Assembly: GCF_027924565.1 (NCBI RefSeq)
Contig: NZ_AP027041.1
Coordinates: 2,294,001 to 2,358,000, forward strand
Direction: 5' to 3'
Origin: Lysobacter auxotrophicus
GTDB lineage: Bacteria; Pseudomonadota; Gammaproteobacteria; Xanthomonadales; Xanthomonadaceae
Length of the DNA: 64,000 bases
The notes under the pieces are model-generated. The model had not been told where the DNA came from. It saw nothing but the letters and a program-made list of their open reading frames with translations, and did no database searches. A program made the translations under genes and the position numbers. This document shows, piece after piece, positions 57,086 through 64,000 of the stretch. Each line of letters opens with the position of its first letter. The first letter of the stretch is position 1.

Positions 57086-57598
57086 ATGTCCAAGAATTCC
57101 AACAAGAAGACCGGCAAGGATAAGGGAAAGGGCGCCGGCGGCGGCACCATCGCGCTGAACAAGCGCGCCCGCCACGAATACAGCCTCGAGGAGAAGTTCG
57201 AGGCCGGCCTGTCCCTGCAAGGCTGGGAGCTGAAGGCGATCCGCGCCGGCCGCGCCAACATCGGCGACGCCTACGCCGTGGTGCTGCACAGCGAGATCTT
57301 CCTCATCGGCGCGCAGATCACGCCGCTGATCTCCGCCTCCACGCACGTGGTCGCCGACGACCGCCGCTCGCGCAAGCTGCTGCTGCACCGCGCCGAGATC
57401 GACAACCTGATCGGCCGGGTGCAGCGCGATGGCTACACCCTGGTGCCCACGGCGTTGTACTGGAAGGGCAACAAGGTGAAGGCCGAGATCGCGCTCGCCA
57501 AGGGCAAGCAGGCGCACGACAAGCGCGAGGCGAGCAAGGAACGCGACTGGCAGCGCGAGAAACAGCGCGTGATGCGGCGGCACAACAAGGACGCTTGA
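57086..57598 (+). CDS. smpB: SsrA-binding protein SmpB
   Basis: Binds tmRNA and mimics the missing anticodon arm during trans-translation. The 170-residue protein has a basic low-complexity N-terminus, then [40 protein letters not shown], and a C-terminal tail rich in Lys/Arg ([20 protein letters not shown]), which enters the mRNA channel. Its partner ssrA is 3.3 kb downstream on the same strand. The 182 bases after it hold a GC-rich hairpin at 57692-57712 but no T-run. Confidence 0.97.
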   Translation: MSKNSNKKTGKDKGKGAGGGTIALNKRARHEYSLEEKFEAGLSLQGWELKAIRAGRANIGDAYAVVLHSEIFLIGAQITPLISASTHVVADDRRSRKLLLHRAEIDNLIGRVQRDGYTLVPTALYWKGNKVKAEIALAKGKQAHDKREASKERDWQREKQRVMRRHNKDA

Positions 57599-57780
57599 AC
57601 CACGCAGCGCCTGGTCGTTTCCGGGCTACGCCCGAAAACCCGCGATTCGCTTCGCAAACCGCGGGCCGCGAACCGTGCACATCCATTCCCCATTCGCGCC
57701 TTCGGCGCGAATCGCCCCCCACTCGGGGGCTGGGCGGCTTCGTAGACAGGAAATCGCCATTCGAAGAGGCGGGCCGTTCG

Positions 57781-59982
57781 TCACTCCGCCAGCTTCTCCC
57801 GCGGGAGCGTGAACCAGAACGTCGCGCCCTTCCCCACTTCGCCTTCGGCGCGGATGGTGCCGCCGTGGCGTTCGACGATGCGCTTCACCGACGCCAGGCC
57901 GATGCCGTGGCCGGCGAAGTCGTCGTTGTGGTGCAGTCGCTGGAACGGGCGGAACAGCTTGTCGACATAGGCCTGCGAGAACCCCGCGCCGTTGTCGCGC
58001 ACGAAGTACTCCAGCCCCTGCTCGGTCATCACCGCGCCGAATTCGATGCGCGGATCGAGCCGGTCTCGGGTGAACTTCCACGCGTTGCCCAGCAGGTTGC
58101 CGAGCAGGTTGCGCAGCAGCGGCGCGTCGCCGATCACGAACAGCTCCGGCTGGATGTTCACCTCGACCTGGCGCCGCGCGTCGCTCACGCGCAGTTCCTC
58201 GACGATCTCGCCGGCGAGGCGGCTCAGGTCCACGCGCTCCAGCCGCAGTTCGCCGCGGCTCACGCGCGACATCTTGAGCAGCGCGTCGATCAGCTCGCCC
58301 ATGCGCCCCGCGGCGCGTCGCACGCGCACCAGGTAAGCACGGCCGCCTTCGTCCATGCCGGCCGAGTGGCGTTCGATCAGGATGCGGCTGAAGCCATCGA
58401 TCGCGCGCAATGGCGCGCGCAGATCGTGTGAGACGGAGTATGCGAAGGCCTCCAACTCCTGGTTGGCCTGGCTCAATTCGCGGGTGCGCAGCGCCACCCG
58501 CGCCTCCAGCGTCCGGTTCAGGGCGTGGACGCGCGCTTCGGCACGCAGGCGCTCGGTGACGTCCTCCACCTGCACCAGCCCGGCGATGTCCTGGCCAATG
58601 TTGCCCGGCACCGGCGCGTAGGTCAGTTGCGCCTGGCGCGGGTCGCCGCCCTCGCGATGCAGGCGGCGCGTCGCGCGATGCACGCCCTGCGCGTCGGTGG
58701 TGCCGTGTCCGTAGGCGATCATTTCCGGCTCGTCGCTCTCGAACAGCGCATCGAAACGCCGGCCCACCAGCGCCTCCGGCGCGAGCCCGACGATGTTCCC
58801 CAGCGCGGGGTTCGCCTCGACGATGTGGCCCTCGCTGTCGAGCAGCGCCTTGCCGATCGCCGAATAGCGCATCGCGCTGCGGAAGCGCTGTTCGCTGCGG
58901 CGGTAATCCTCGGTCATGCGCACCGCGATGCGGTACGCCTGCGCTTCGGTGCGCGCCAGCATCCACGCGATCGCATACAGCAGCAGCGACGAGAACAGGC
59001 CCAGCGCAAGCAGGTTCTGAAGGCCCTGCAAGCGCGGCGCCGCCTGCGCGAGCGGCGGCGATTCGAATTCCACGCGCCAATGGCGGCCATACAGCTCGAA
59101 CGTGCTGCTGTGGCGGAACGCCGGCGCCGGTCGATCGCTCGGCGCGTACGTCGCATACAGCAGGCGGTCGCCGGCGGAGACGTCGACGACGCGGAACTGG
59201 TTGTCGTTGCGCAGCGCGCCCAGCGCGTTGCGCACGAACCCTTCCATGCGCACCGGCACGTACACCCAGCCCTGCATGTCGGCGCGACGATTCGTGAGCG
59301 TGGCCGGACGCCCGCCGCCGCGGTACACCGGCAGGTACAGCAGGATGCCGGTGCTGCGCAGCGAACCGTCCTGGATCAGGTGCACCGGGCCGGACAGCGT
59401 CGCATTGCCGGTTTCCATCGCCTGCAGCATCGCGGCGCGACGCACGGGCTCGGAGTACATGTCGAAGCCGACCGCCCCGACGTTCGCCGGCGTCTTCGGC
59501 TCCAGATACAGGATGGGCCCATAGTCGCGACGTTGCCCCCGCGGCCAGATCTCCAGGAGCCCGTGGCCGGCTTCGCGCCATTCCAGTTGCAGGTCGGTCA
59601 GCCGCGTCGCGGGCACGAACTCGGCGAAGCCCAGGCCCACCATGCCGGGAAAGCGCCGCTGCAGGTCCATGCCGTCGACGTACGCCTGCCACTGCGCCGG
59701 CGACGGACGCGGGCGCGTGACCGAGGCGAACATCGACACGCCGCCGCGGGCGACCAGCTCGTACTTGGTCATGCCCTGCCGCAGGAGTTCGGTGACCTCG
59801 GCCGTCTTGCTGACGAACTCGGCTTCGGCCGCCCGCAGCTCGCGGTCGCGCGCGGCGCGCCATGCGGTGAAGACCAGCAGCAGCGAGCCGGCGAGCACGA
59901 TGAGCGCGAGCAGGTAGCCGCGTCGCGGCGAAAGCTCGGACAGGTCGGGCGTGCGGTCTTCGCGAACGGCCTCGGGGCTCAT
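57781..59982 (-). CDS. CHASE-domain sensor histidine kinase
   Basis: A membrane kinase of about 733 residues. A first membrane span (about 22-42) and a second near 330-350 enclose a periplasmic CHASE domain (about 55-310, with GMVGLGFAEFVPATR and VGAVGFDMYSEPVRR). A PAS domain follows (about 370-500, SAIGKALLDSEGHIVEANPA), then a coiled linker, HisKA with YSVSHDLRAPLRAIDGFS and HATPase with LLGNAWKF and GHGIGLASVK. It has no receiver. No response regulator gene is adjacent, so it is an orphan. The ATG at 59982 is preferred over a GTG at 60051. Confidence 0.9.
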   Translation of the reverse strand: MSPEAVREDRTPDLSELSPRRGYLLALIVLAGSLLLVFTAWRAARDRELRAAEAEFVSKTAEVTELLRQGMTKYELVARGGVSMFASVTRPRPSPAQWQAYVDGMDLQRRFPGMVGLGFAEFVPATRLTDLQLEWREAGHGLLEIWPRGQRRDYGPILYLEPKTPANVGAVGFDMYSEPVRRAAMLQAMETGNATLSGPVHLIQDGSLRSTGILLYLPVYRGGGRPATLTNRRADMQGWVYVPVRMEGFVRNALGALRNDNQFRVVDVSAGDRLLYATYAPSDRPAPAFRHSSTFELYGRHWRVEFESPPLAQAAPRLQGLQNLLALGLFSSLLLYAIAWMLARTEAQAYRIAVRMTEDYRRSEQRFRSAMRYSAIGKALLDSEGHIVEANPALGNIVGLAPEALVGRRFDALFESDEPEMIAYGHGTTDAQGVHRATRRLHREGGDPRQAQLTYAPVPGNIGQDIAGLVQVEDVTERLRAEARVHALNRTLEARVALRTRELSQANQELEAFAYSVSHDLRAPLRAIDGFSRILIERHSAGMDEGGRAYLVRVRRAAGRMGELIDALLKMSRVSRGELRLERVDLSRLAGEIVEELRVSDARRQVEVNIQPELFVIGDAPLLRNLLGNLLGNAWKFTRDRLDPRIEFGAVMTEQGLEYFVRDNGAGFSQAYVDKLFRPFQRLHHNDDFAGHGIGLASVKRIVERHGGTIRAEGEVGKGATFWFTLPREKLAE

Positions 59983-60063
59983 GCCCCAAGCATACAGGCC
60001 AGAGACTTTGTCGCGTTCAGCTCGGTGGGCCGGTTCCGCGACGACCGTCACCCCGATGCGGGA

Positions 60064-60312
60064 TCACGTGCGGGGTCCGCGAGGCGAACGGCGCACGCCC
60101 GACAGCGCGAGCAGCTCGATCGCATCGACCCGGAAGCTGCACGCGCGGGCCATGATCAATGCGCGTTTTCGCGTGGTGACGTAGCCGCGCTTGCGCATGC
60201 GGCGCAGCATTTCGGTGCTGATTCCGGCCGCCTGCGCGGCCGCGCCACAGGAGTGGAAACATTCTACGTATCGCTCGACCGGATTGGCCGCGACGTCCAT
60301 ATCGGTAGTCAT
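60064..60312 (-). CDS. Small Cro-like HTH protein
   Basis: An 82-residue protein. CGAAAQAAGISTEMLRRMRK and RGYVTTRKRALIMARAC have the spacing of a Cro/YdaS-type helix-turn-helix as used by lambdoid phages. It is divergent from a CI-like repressor gene with 141 bases between starts, which is the layout of a phage lysis-lysogeny switch. No other phage genes are seen in the window. The match is by pattern, not certain. Confidence 0.6.
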   Translation of the reverse strand: MTTDMDVAANPVERYVECFHSCGAAAQAAGISTEMLRRMRKRGYVTTRKRALIMARACSFRVDAIELLALSGVRRSPRGPRT

Positions 60313-60453
60313 GGCGCAAATGGATACCACCGCGGGTTGCCAGATACAACAACCTACGCATGCGTGCTTTTCGCGAAGCCTGCGCAACAATAAGTTGGAA
60401 CGACGCGCACTCCTCATGTGCGTTTCGGATCTCTCTCATTCGAGCGTAGGGAA
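60313..60453. promoter_or_regulatory. Divergent control region, Cro-like/CI-like genes
   Basis: 141 bases between the two divergent starts. It contains a perfect palindrome ACGCATGCGT at 60356-60365 and partial inverted sequences around GGTTGC and CAACAACC (60336-60354) and CAACAATAAGTTG (60384-60396), which may be operators. Exact promoters could not be fixed. Confidence 0.45.
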
Positions 60454-60822
60454 ATGCCTCAAGCACCGCACAAGGAATTCGCAAAACGCCTGCACCAGGC
60501 GTGGGATTACGCCGGCTTCCCGCAAGGTCGCCATCGCACCACGCACGTCGCCGACCACTACGAGGTCAGTCGCGAATCCGCGCGAAAGTGGGCGCTCGGT
60601 CTTTCGATCCCGGCCAACGAGCGCCTTCGCGCGATGGCCGTGCAGATGCAGGTCAGCTACGAATGGCTGTCGACCGGCCGCGGCACGATGGAAGGCAAGA
60701 ACCTGGTGCGCGAAACGCCCACCAAGTACGACAACGCCGAAGAGGTCCGGCTGGTCGGCCTGGTCCGCAAGCTGCCGCGCAAGAAGCAACGCGCGCTGAT
60801 CCAACTGCTCGAGGAAAGCTGA
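60454..60822 (+). CDS. CI-like transcriptional regulator
   Basis: A 122-residue protein. Its N-terminal HKEFAKRLHQAWDYAGFPQG, then VADHYEVSRESARKWALGLS and AMAVQMQVSYEWLSTGRG, match the HTH_3/CI-type DNA-binding domain seen in phage repressors. The C-terminal part is short (VRLVGLVRKLPRKKQRALIQ) and lacks the S24 self-cleaving peptidase domain, so it cannot be induced by RecA in the lambda way. An AGGGAA ribosome site precedes the ATG at 60454. tmRNA lies 104 bases downstream. Confidence 0.78.
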   Translation: MPQAPHKEFAKRLHQAWDYAGFPQGRHRTTHVADHYEVSRESARKWALGLSIPANERLRAMAVQMQVSYEWLSTGRGTMEGKNLVRETPTKYDNAEEVRLVGLVRKLPRKKQRALIQLLEES

Positions 60823-60873
60823 GCGTCCACGCTGCGGCGCTTGAACGGTGGCAAACCCCTGCTCCGCCGGCCC

Positions 60874-60901
60874 TTGTGGCTGCGGACTTCGCCCCTATAC
60901 T
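60874..60901 (+). promoter_or_regulatory. Sigma-70-type promoter of ssrA
   Basis: TTGTGG (60874-60879), a 16-base spacer and TATACT (60896-60901). The predicted start is about 20 bases before the mature tmRNA 5' end, as expected for a precursor trimmed by RNase P. Confidence 0.65.
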
Positions 60902-60926
60902 GGTCGGGTCAGCGCGAGCTGTCCCC

Positions 60927-61280
60927 GGGGGTGCACTGGCTTCGACGGGGGTTGCGAAATCGCTTGGCGCATGCCGAGGGGGTAGCTTTCCTCGTAAATC
61001 CAGCTGCAAACTTCTAGTTGCCAACGACGACAACTACGCTCTGGCCGCTTAAGGCCTAAGCCCCGAAACTGCTTGTGTCCGTGCTCGCAGCGTAGGGTCA
61101 TCATCACGGAATCGCCGGGAGTGGTTGCCTGTCAGCACCCGGTTAACCCAAAACAGGCTGGTCCGCCGATGCGCTTCGCACATCGTGCTGTCGGAGGACG
61201 AGATCCAACGGTGAGCTAAGCATGTAGTGCCGGGGATGGAGTGCCTTCGGACGGGGGTTCAATTCCCCCCACCTCCACCA
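60927..61280 (+). ncRNA. ssrA: Transfer-messenger RNA (tmRNA)
   Basis: Rescues stalled ribosomes with SmpB and tags the nascent chain. The mature RNA of about 354 nt begins GGGGGTG and ends CACCTCC plus ACCA; these ends pair as the tRNA-like acceptor stem with one G-U. The T arm GGGGGTTCAATTCCCCC is intact, as is the 5' GCACTGGCTTCGACGGGG. The reading frame resumes at GCC 61020 and encodes ANDDNYALAA, stop TAA at 61050-61052. The final LAA should be a ClpXP/ClpAP degron. Confidence 0.97.
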
Positions 61281-61290
61281 TCTACTGCAG

Positions 61291-61314
61291 AAAAGCCCGC
61301 TTCGGCGGGCTTTT
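61291..61314 (+). terminator. Terminator after ssrA
   Basis: Ten-base-pair stem AAAAGCCCGC/GCGGGCTTTT with a TTCG tetraloop and a continuing T-run, starting ten bases after the CCA end. Confidence 0.93.
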
Positions 61315-61471
61315 TTGTGGCCGCGATTCGCCGGGTTCCGGTGCCCGGCCAAACGCCGATCCGTGAACCCGTGCACGCTCCGGGCGCCCTGCCCGCCCAA
61401 TTCGGACTCGTCTGATGGGCCCGCAAACGGGGGTTGCGGATGCTGGGGACCACTTCGCCTCCGGGACGCCC

Positions 61472-61753
61472 ATGCGCCAGGCCAGTCGACTCACCGGCAC
61501 CGAACTGACCCAGACCGAACGCTTCGCCTTGCTGGCGCTGCGAAACAGGACACAGCTGTTCCGCTGGGAACGCGCGCTGATGGAAACGGCGACGATGCAG
61601 CGCCTCGCCGGCAAAGGCCTGGCGTTGTTCGAAGGCGAGCGCTGGGAGCCGACGCAGAAAGGTATCGAGCTGATCGCCCGCCTGACCGGCCATGACCTGA
61701 GCTCCATCGCGATGCCCGATGCCGCATCGGCGCCGGATACCGCAGGCGGTTGA
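61472..61753 (+). CDS. Small hypothetical, possible winged-helix protein
   Basis: A 93-residue cytosolic protein. The core LTQTERFALLALRNRTQLFR, then MQRLAGKGLALFEGERWEPT and QKGIELIARL has the helix-helix-wing rhythm of a small winged-helix DNA-binding domain (a MarR-like fragment), but no family is certain. An ATG at 61472 follows GGGACG; an in-frame ATG at 61415 would add 19 residues and has no ribosome site. It is convergent with topoisomerase IB, with six bases between stops. Confidence 0.55.
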   Translation: MRQASRLTGTELTQTERFALLALRNRTQLFRWERALMETATMQRLAGKGLALFEGERWEPTQKGIELIARLTGHDLSSIAMPDAASAPDTAGG

Positions 61754-61759
61754 GGCCTG

Positions 61760-62863
61760 TTACGGCTTGATCGCGCGGCGGCTGCGCCGCAGCAGTCGCA
61801 ACGCGGCGAGCTCCCACTGGCGCTCGCCGCGGGCGCCGGCCACCGCCTTCTGCAGGCGGCCGTCTTCCCAGCATTCGAACACCGTCGGGTCGATGTACGA
61901 CTTGCGACAGACTGCCGGCGTGTTGCCCAGTCGCTGCGCGACGTCCTTGATCACTTCGTTGCGCAGCGCCGGGACCGCCGTGACCTTGATCTCGCCGTCC
62001 TCGCGCCGCGGCACCTCGCGTTCGGCCAGCAGGCGGATCGCGACGAGCGTGCCGCCCCAGGTGCGGAAATCCTTCGCGGTGAAATCCGCGCCCATCGCCT
62101 CGCGCAGGTAGTCGTTGACCATGCCCGAATCGACGGGCTGCTGCTGCCCGTCGTCGTCGAGGTACTGGAACAGCATCTGTCCCGGCAGCTGCTGGCAGCG
62201 CCGCATCAGCCTGGTCAGTCGCGCGTCGGTCAACACGATGTCGTGCTCCAGCCCGCTCTTGCCTCGGAAGTGCAGGTGCGCACGACCGCCGCCGAGGAAC
62301 TCCACGTGCCGGTTGCGTAGCGTCGTCAACCCGTAGGAGCGATTGCCGCGCGCGTACTCGGCGTTGCCGATGCGCACCAGCGTGTCGGCGAGCACGGACA
62401 CGACGATCGCCAGCACCTTCTCGCGCCCGAGCCCCTCGCGCGCCAGGTCGCGCCGCAACGCACGGCGAAGACGCGGCAGCGAGGCGGCGAACGCGACGAT
62501 GCGATCGAACTTGCGTGAATCGCGCACCTCCTGCCAGCGCGGGTGGTAGCGGTATTGCTTGCGGCCGCGGGCATCGCGCCCGCATGCCTGCAGATGGCCG
62601 TTCGCACGCCGGCAGATCCACACTTCGCGATACGCCGGCGGAATCGCCAGCTTGCGGATGCGCGCCAGCGTGTCGGCATCGCGCACGGTGCGGCCCTCCG
62701 GGTCTATGTAACGGAAGCCCTTGCCCGAGCGCATGCGGCGCAGGCCTGGTTCGTTGTCGCTCACATAGACGAGGCCGCCGTCGCTGGCCGCGGCCACGCA
62801 CGCCTCGTCCCGGGGAACGCCATTGCCTTTTGCGATGGGTGGAGCCTTGCGCGCGCGTGCCAT
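61760..62863 (-). CDS. DNA topoisomerase IB (poxvirus type)
   Basis: A 367-residue type IB topoisomerase that relaxes supercoils through a 3'-phosphotyrosyl link. The N-terminal domain has GFRYIDPEGRTVRDADTLAR, IPPAYREVWIC and GRDARGRKQYRYHPRW. The catalytic domain has GLTTLRNRHVEF, LHFRGKSGLEHDI, DFRTWGGTLVA and the nucleophilic Tyr in CRKSYIDPTVFECW. This small eukaryote/poxvirus-like class occurs in many bacteria, often without a known cellular task. It starts at 62863, divergent from the next gene. Confidence 0.93.
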   Translation of the reverse strand: MARARKAPPIAKGNGVPRDEACVAAASDGGLVYVSDNEPGLRRMRSGKGFRYIDPEGRTVRDADTLARIRKLAIPPAYREVWICRRANGHLQACGRDARGRKQYRYHPRWQEVRDSRKFDRIVAFAASLPRLRRALRRDLAREGLGREKVLAIVVSVLADTLVRIGNAEYARGNRSYGLTTLRNRHVEFLGGGRAHLHFRGKSGLEHDIVLTDARLTRLMRRCQQLPGQMLFQYLDDDGQQQPVDSGMVNDYLREAMGADFTAKDFRTWGGTLVAIRLLAEREVPRREDGEIKVTAVPALRNEVIKDVAQRLGNTPAVCRKSYIDPTVFECWEDGRLQKAVAGARGERQWELAALRLLRRSRRAIKP

Positions 62864-62951
62864 GCGATCAGCATCCGAAGGACCGCATCAAGATTGCGTC
62901 GCGATGCCGCGCCACGACCGCGGCTCACGCGCGATCGGCGATGATGGCCGC

Positions 62952-63569
62952 ATGGCTTTCCTCCGCACCAGCGAGCCTGAACGCACGCGCGGCACCAGCG
63001 AAGGCGCGTGCCACCTGTACGTGCTGCCATGCGCGTACGAGGACCTGCTGAAGCTCGGTTTCTCGCGACAGCCGCTGGAGCGCATGCAGGCGCTGCACCC
63101 GCGCTTCTTCGAGTTCTTCGACCTCGACCGCGCCCTGCTGGTGGACACCGAAACCGTGCGCGACGCGCGCCGGCTCGAACTCGAACTCGGCCACGCCCTG
63201 GCCGAGTACAGCGCGCCAGCGCCGCTCACCGTGCGTTTGCAGGCGGCCGGCCACACGGAGTGGTACCGCGGTGCGTACCCGCTGCTTTCGCAGGCCGTCG
63301 AACGTCTGGCTGCGAACGGCCACACCGTGCACGCTCCACTGCGCGCATGGCTGGAGATGCAGATGCAGGCACGCGCGCCGGCGCTGTTCTCGTGGGGGTT
63401 AAGCGTGCTCGAGCGCGTCGAGGGCGAACCCGATCACCTGGACCGGTTGCCCATGCTGCACGCACTGCGGCAGCAGGTACTGGATGTGCTGGATGCCCAT
63501 CGCGCACTTGGCGTGACCGTGAGCGACCACCTGCCCGACGCGCTCGCGCAGTGGTATCGACAACGGTGA
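62952..63569 (+). CDS. GIY-YIG/T5orf172-like protein
   Basis: A 205-residue protein. The segment CHLYVLPCAYEDLLKLGFSR, QPLERMQALHPRFFEFFDLD and ELELGHALAEYSAP has the pattern of the T5orf172/MUG113 branch of GIY-YIG nucleases: a hydrophobic YVL strand, a GFS turn, an Arg helix and a Glu further on. The C-terminal half (from about 110) is helical and unassigned. Catalytic competence is uncertain, because GIY is only partly recognisable. The pairing with topoisomerase IB is back to back (88 bases), so they could share regulation. Confidence 0.6.
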   Translation: MAFLRTSEPERTRGTSEGACHLYVLPCAYEDLLKLGFSRQPLERMQALHPRFFEFFDLDRALLVDTETVRDARRLELELGHALAEYSAPAPLTVRLQAAGHTEWYRGAYPLLSQAVERLAANGHTVHAPLRAWLEMQMQARAPALFSWGLSVLERVEGEPDHLDRLPMLHALRQQVLDVLDAHRALGVTVSDHLPDALAQWYRQR

Positions 63570-63582
63570 TGCGCGTGTCGCG

Positions 63583-63924
63583 CTATTTGCGACCAGCCGA
63601 CAGCGGCTCTTCTTCCGAGTCGTACGCTGGCGGGTAGTAGAAGTTCACGGTCTTCAGGCGCGTGCGCCCGGTGTTGCGGATTTCATGGCGTTCGCCGCGT
63701 TCCACGACCAGCAGGCTGCCCGCCTTCAGGGGCTGGCGACGTCCTTCGACGATCGCCAGCCCCGTTCCGGATACCACATACAACCACTGGTCCGCGCCGC
63801 GATGCCGGTTGTCCGGGCCGCCTTCGCTGTCGCCGGGTGCGATGACCATTTCGGCTGCCTGCACCTTGCGTACATCGAAGGCGACGCGGAATCCCGTGCC
63901 GAAGCGGAATCGCTCGTGCTTCAT
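63583..63924 (-). CDS. Cupin-domain protein
   Basis: A 113-residue single cupin. Motif 1 is GADQWLYVVSGTGLAIVEG, motif 2 is AGSLLVVERGERHEIRNTG. Several metal-ligand positions are retained (His in ERHEI, Glu in RGERHE), though the first HxH is replaced by GADQW, so metal binding is possible but not assured. The substrate is unknown. It is convergent with the GIY-YIG-like gene, with 13 bases between stops. Confidence 0.85.
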   Translation of the reverse strand: MKHERFRFGTGFRVAFDVRKVQAAEMVIAPGDSEGGPDNRHRGADQWLYVVSGTGLAIVEGRRQPLKAGSLLVVERGERHEIRNTGRTRLKTVNFYYPPAYDSEEEPLSAGRK

Positions 63925-63951
63925 GCGTCGGGAACGGACCGTGCGTGGCGC

Positions 63952-64000
63952 TTACCGTGCGCGACCGCGCGTGAACAGATTCACGATCGCAAGCAGCACC
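63952..64000 (-). CDS. C-terminal fragment of a gene entering from the right
   Basis: Fifteen codons ending in TAA at 63952-63954: a hydrophobic VLLAIVNLF followed by the charged TRGRAR. This looks like the last membrane helix and cytosolic tail of a small membrane protein. The fragment is too short to assign, and the frame is not proven. Confidence 0.4.
   Translation of the reverse strand, partial: VLLAIVNLFTRGRAR

Noticed and set aside
60927-61300. Prophage attachment site at the tmRNA 3' end
   Set aside because: No integrase and no second copy of the tmRNA 3' sequence within the window; the sequence beyond 64 kb would be needed.

Overview
The DNA is GC-rich and carries a gene set and gene order typical of the Xanthomonadaceae, most like Lysobacter. 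The strongest markers are an rpf cluster for diffusible signal factor (DSF) quorum sensing, an rpfE homologue beside recJ and greA, a predicted tmRNA tag ANDDNYALAA, and dispersed palindromes ending in ATGACGG. This is ordinary chromosome: tRNA genes, insertion sequences, integrases and CRISPR arrays were not seen.

Layout. (1) 1-9.6 kb: ftsK-lolA, ald, trxB, a FemAB/GNAT-like gene, aat, infA and a Tat-exported PLP enzyme. (2) 9.7-15.5 kb: clpA and clpS, which with aat form the N-degron pathway, then a YbjN-like secreted protein, nudJ-mnmA-hflD and a 39-residue membrane peptide. (3) 15.5-16.4 kb: a gene-free stretch filled with palindromes and a roughly 70-bp tandem repeat. (4) 16.4-22.7 kb: acnB and acnA with a vapBC-type toxin-antitoxin pair between them. 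(5) 22.8-29.6 kb: the DSF system, with rpfB and rpfF convergent on rpfC and rpfG; rpfH is absent. (6) 29.8-32.6 kb: lysS and prfB, the latter with a canonical +1 frameshift. (7) 32.7-38.9 kb: a DUF1232 protein, two response regulators and a divergent BvgS-like hybrid kinase. (8) 38.9-48 kb: recJ-rpfE-greA, carB, a small membrane protein, carA and dapB. (9) 48.2-57.6 kb: dnaJ, dnaK, grpE and hrcA, with recN, fur, bamE, rnfH, ratA and smpB. (10) 57.8-64 kb: a CHASE-domain kinase, a divergent Cro-like/CI-like pair, tmRNA, topoisomerase IB and small genes.

The genes form a few working systems. Proteostasis is covered by ClpA/ClpS/Aat, DnaK/DnaJ/GrpE under sigma-32-like promoters, and SmpB/tmRNA rescue. 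Cell-cell signalling runs from RpfF (signal synthesis) to RpfC (sensing) to RpfG (cyclic-di-GMP hydrolysis). A second phosphorelay, the BvgS-like kinase with two LuxR-type regulators, sits within the wider rpf neighbourhood.

No wholly new system is evident. The least explained items are that BvgS-like module with its degenerate second regulator, the Tat-exported PLP enzyme, the tandem repeat array, the membrane protein wedged between carA and carB, and the phage-like regulator pair beside the tmRNA gene.
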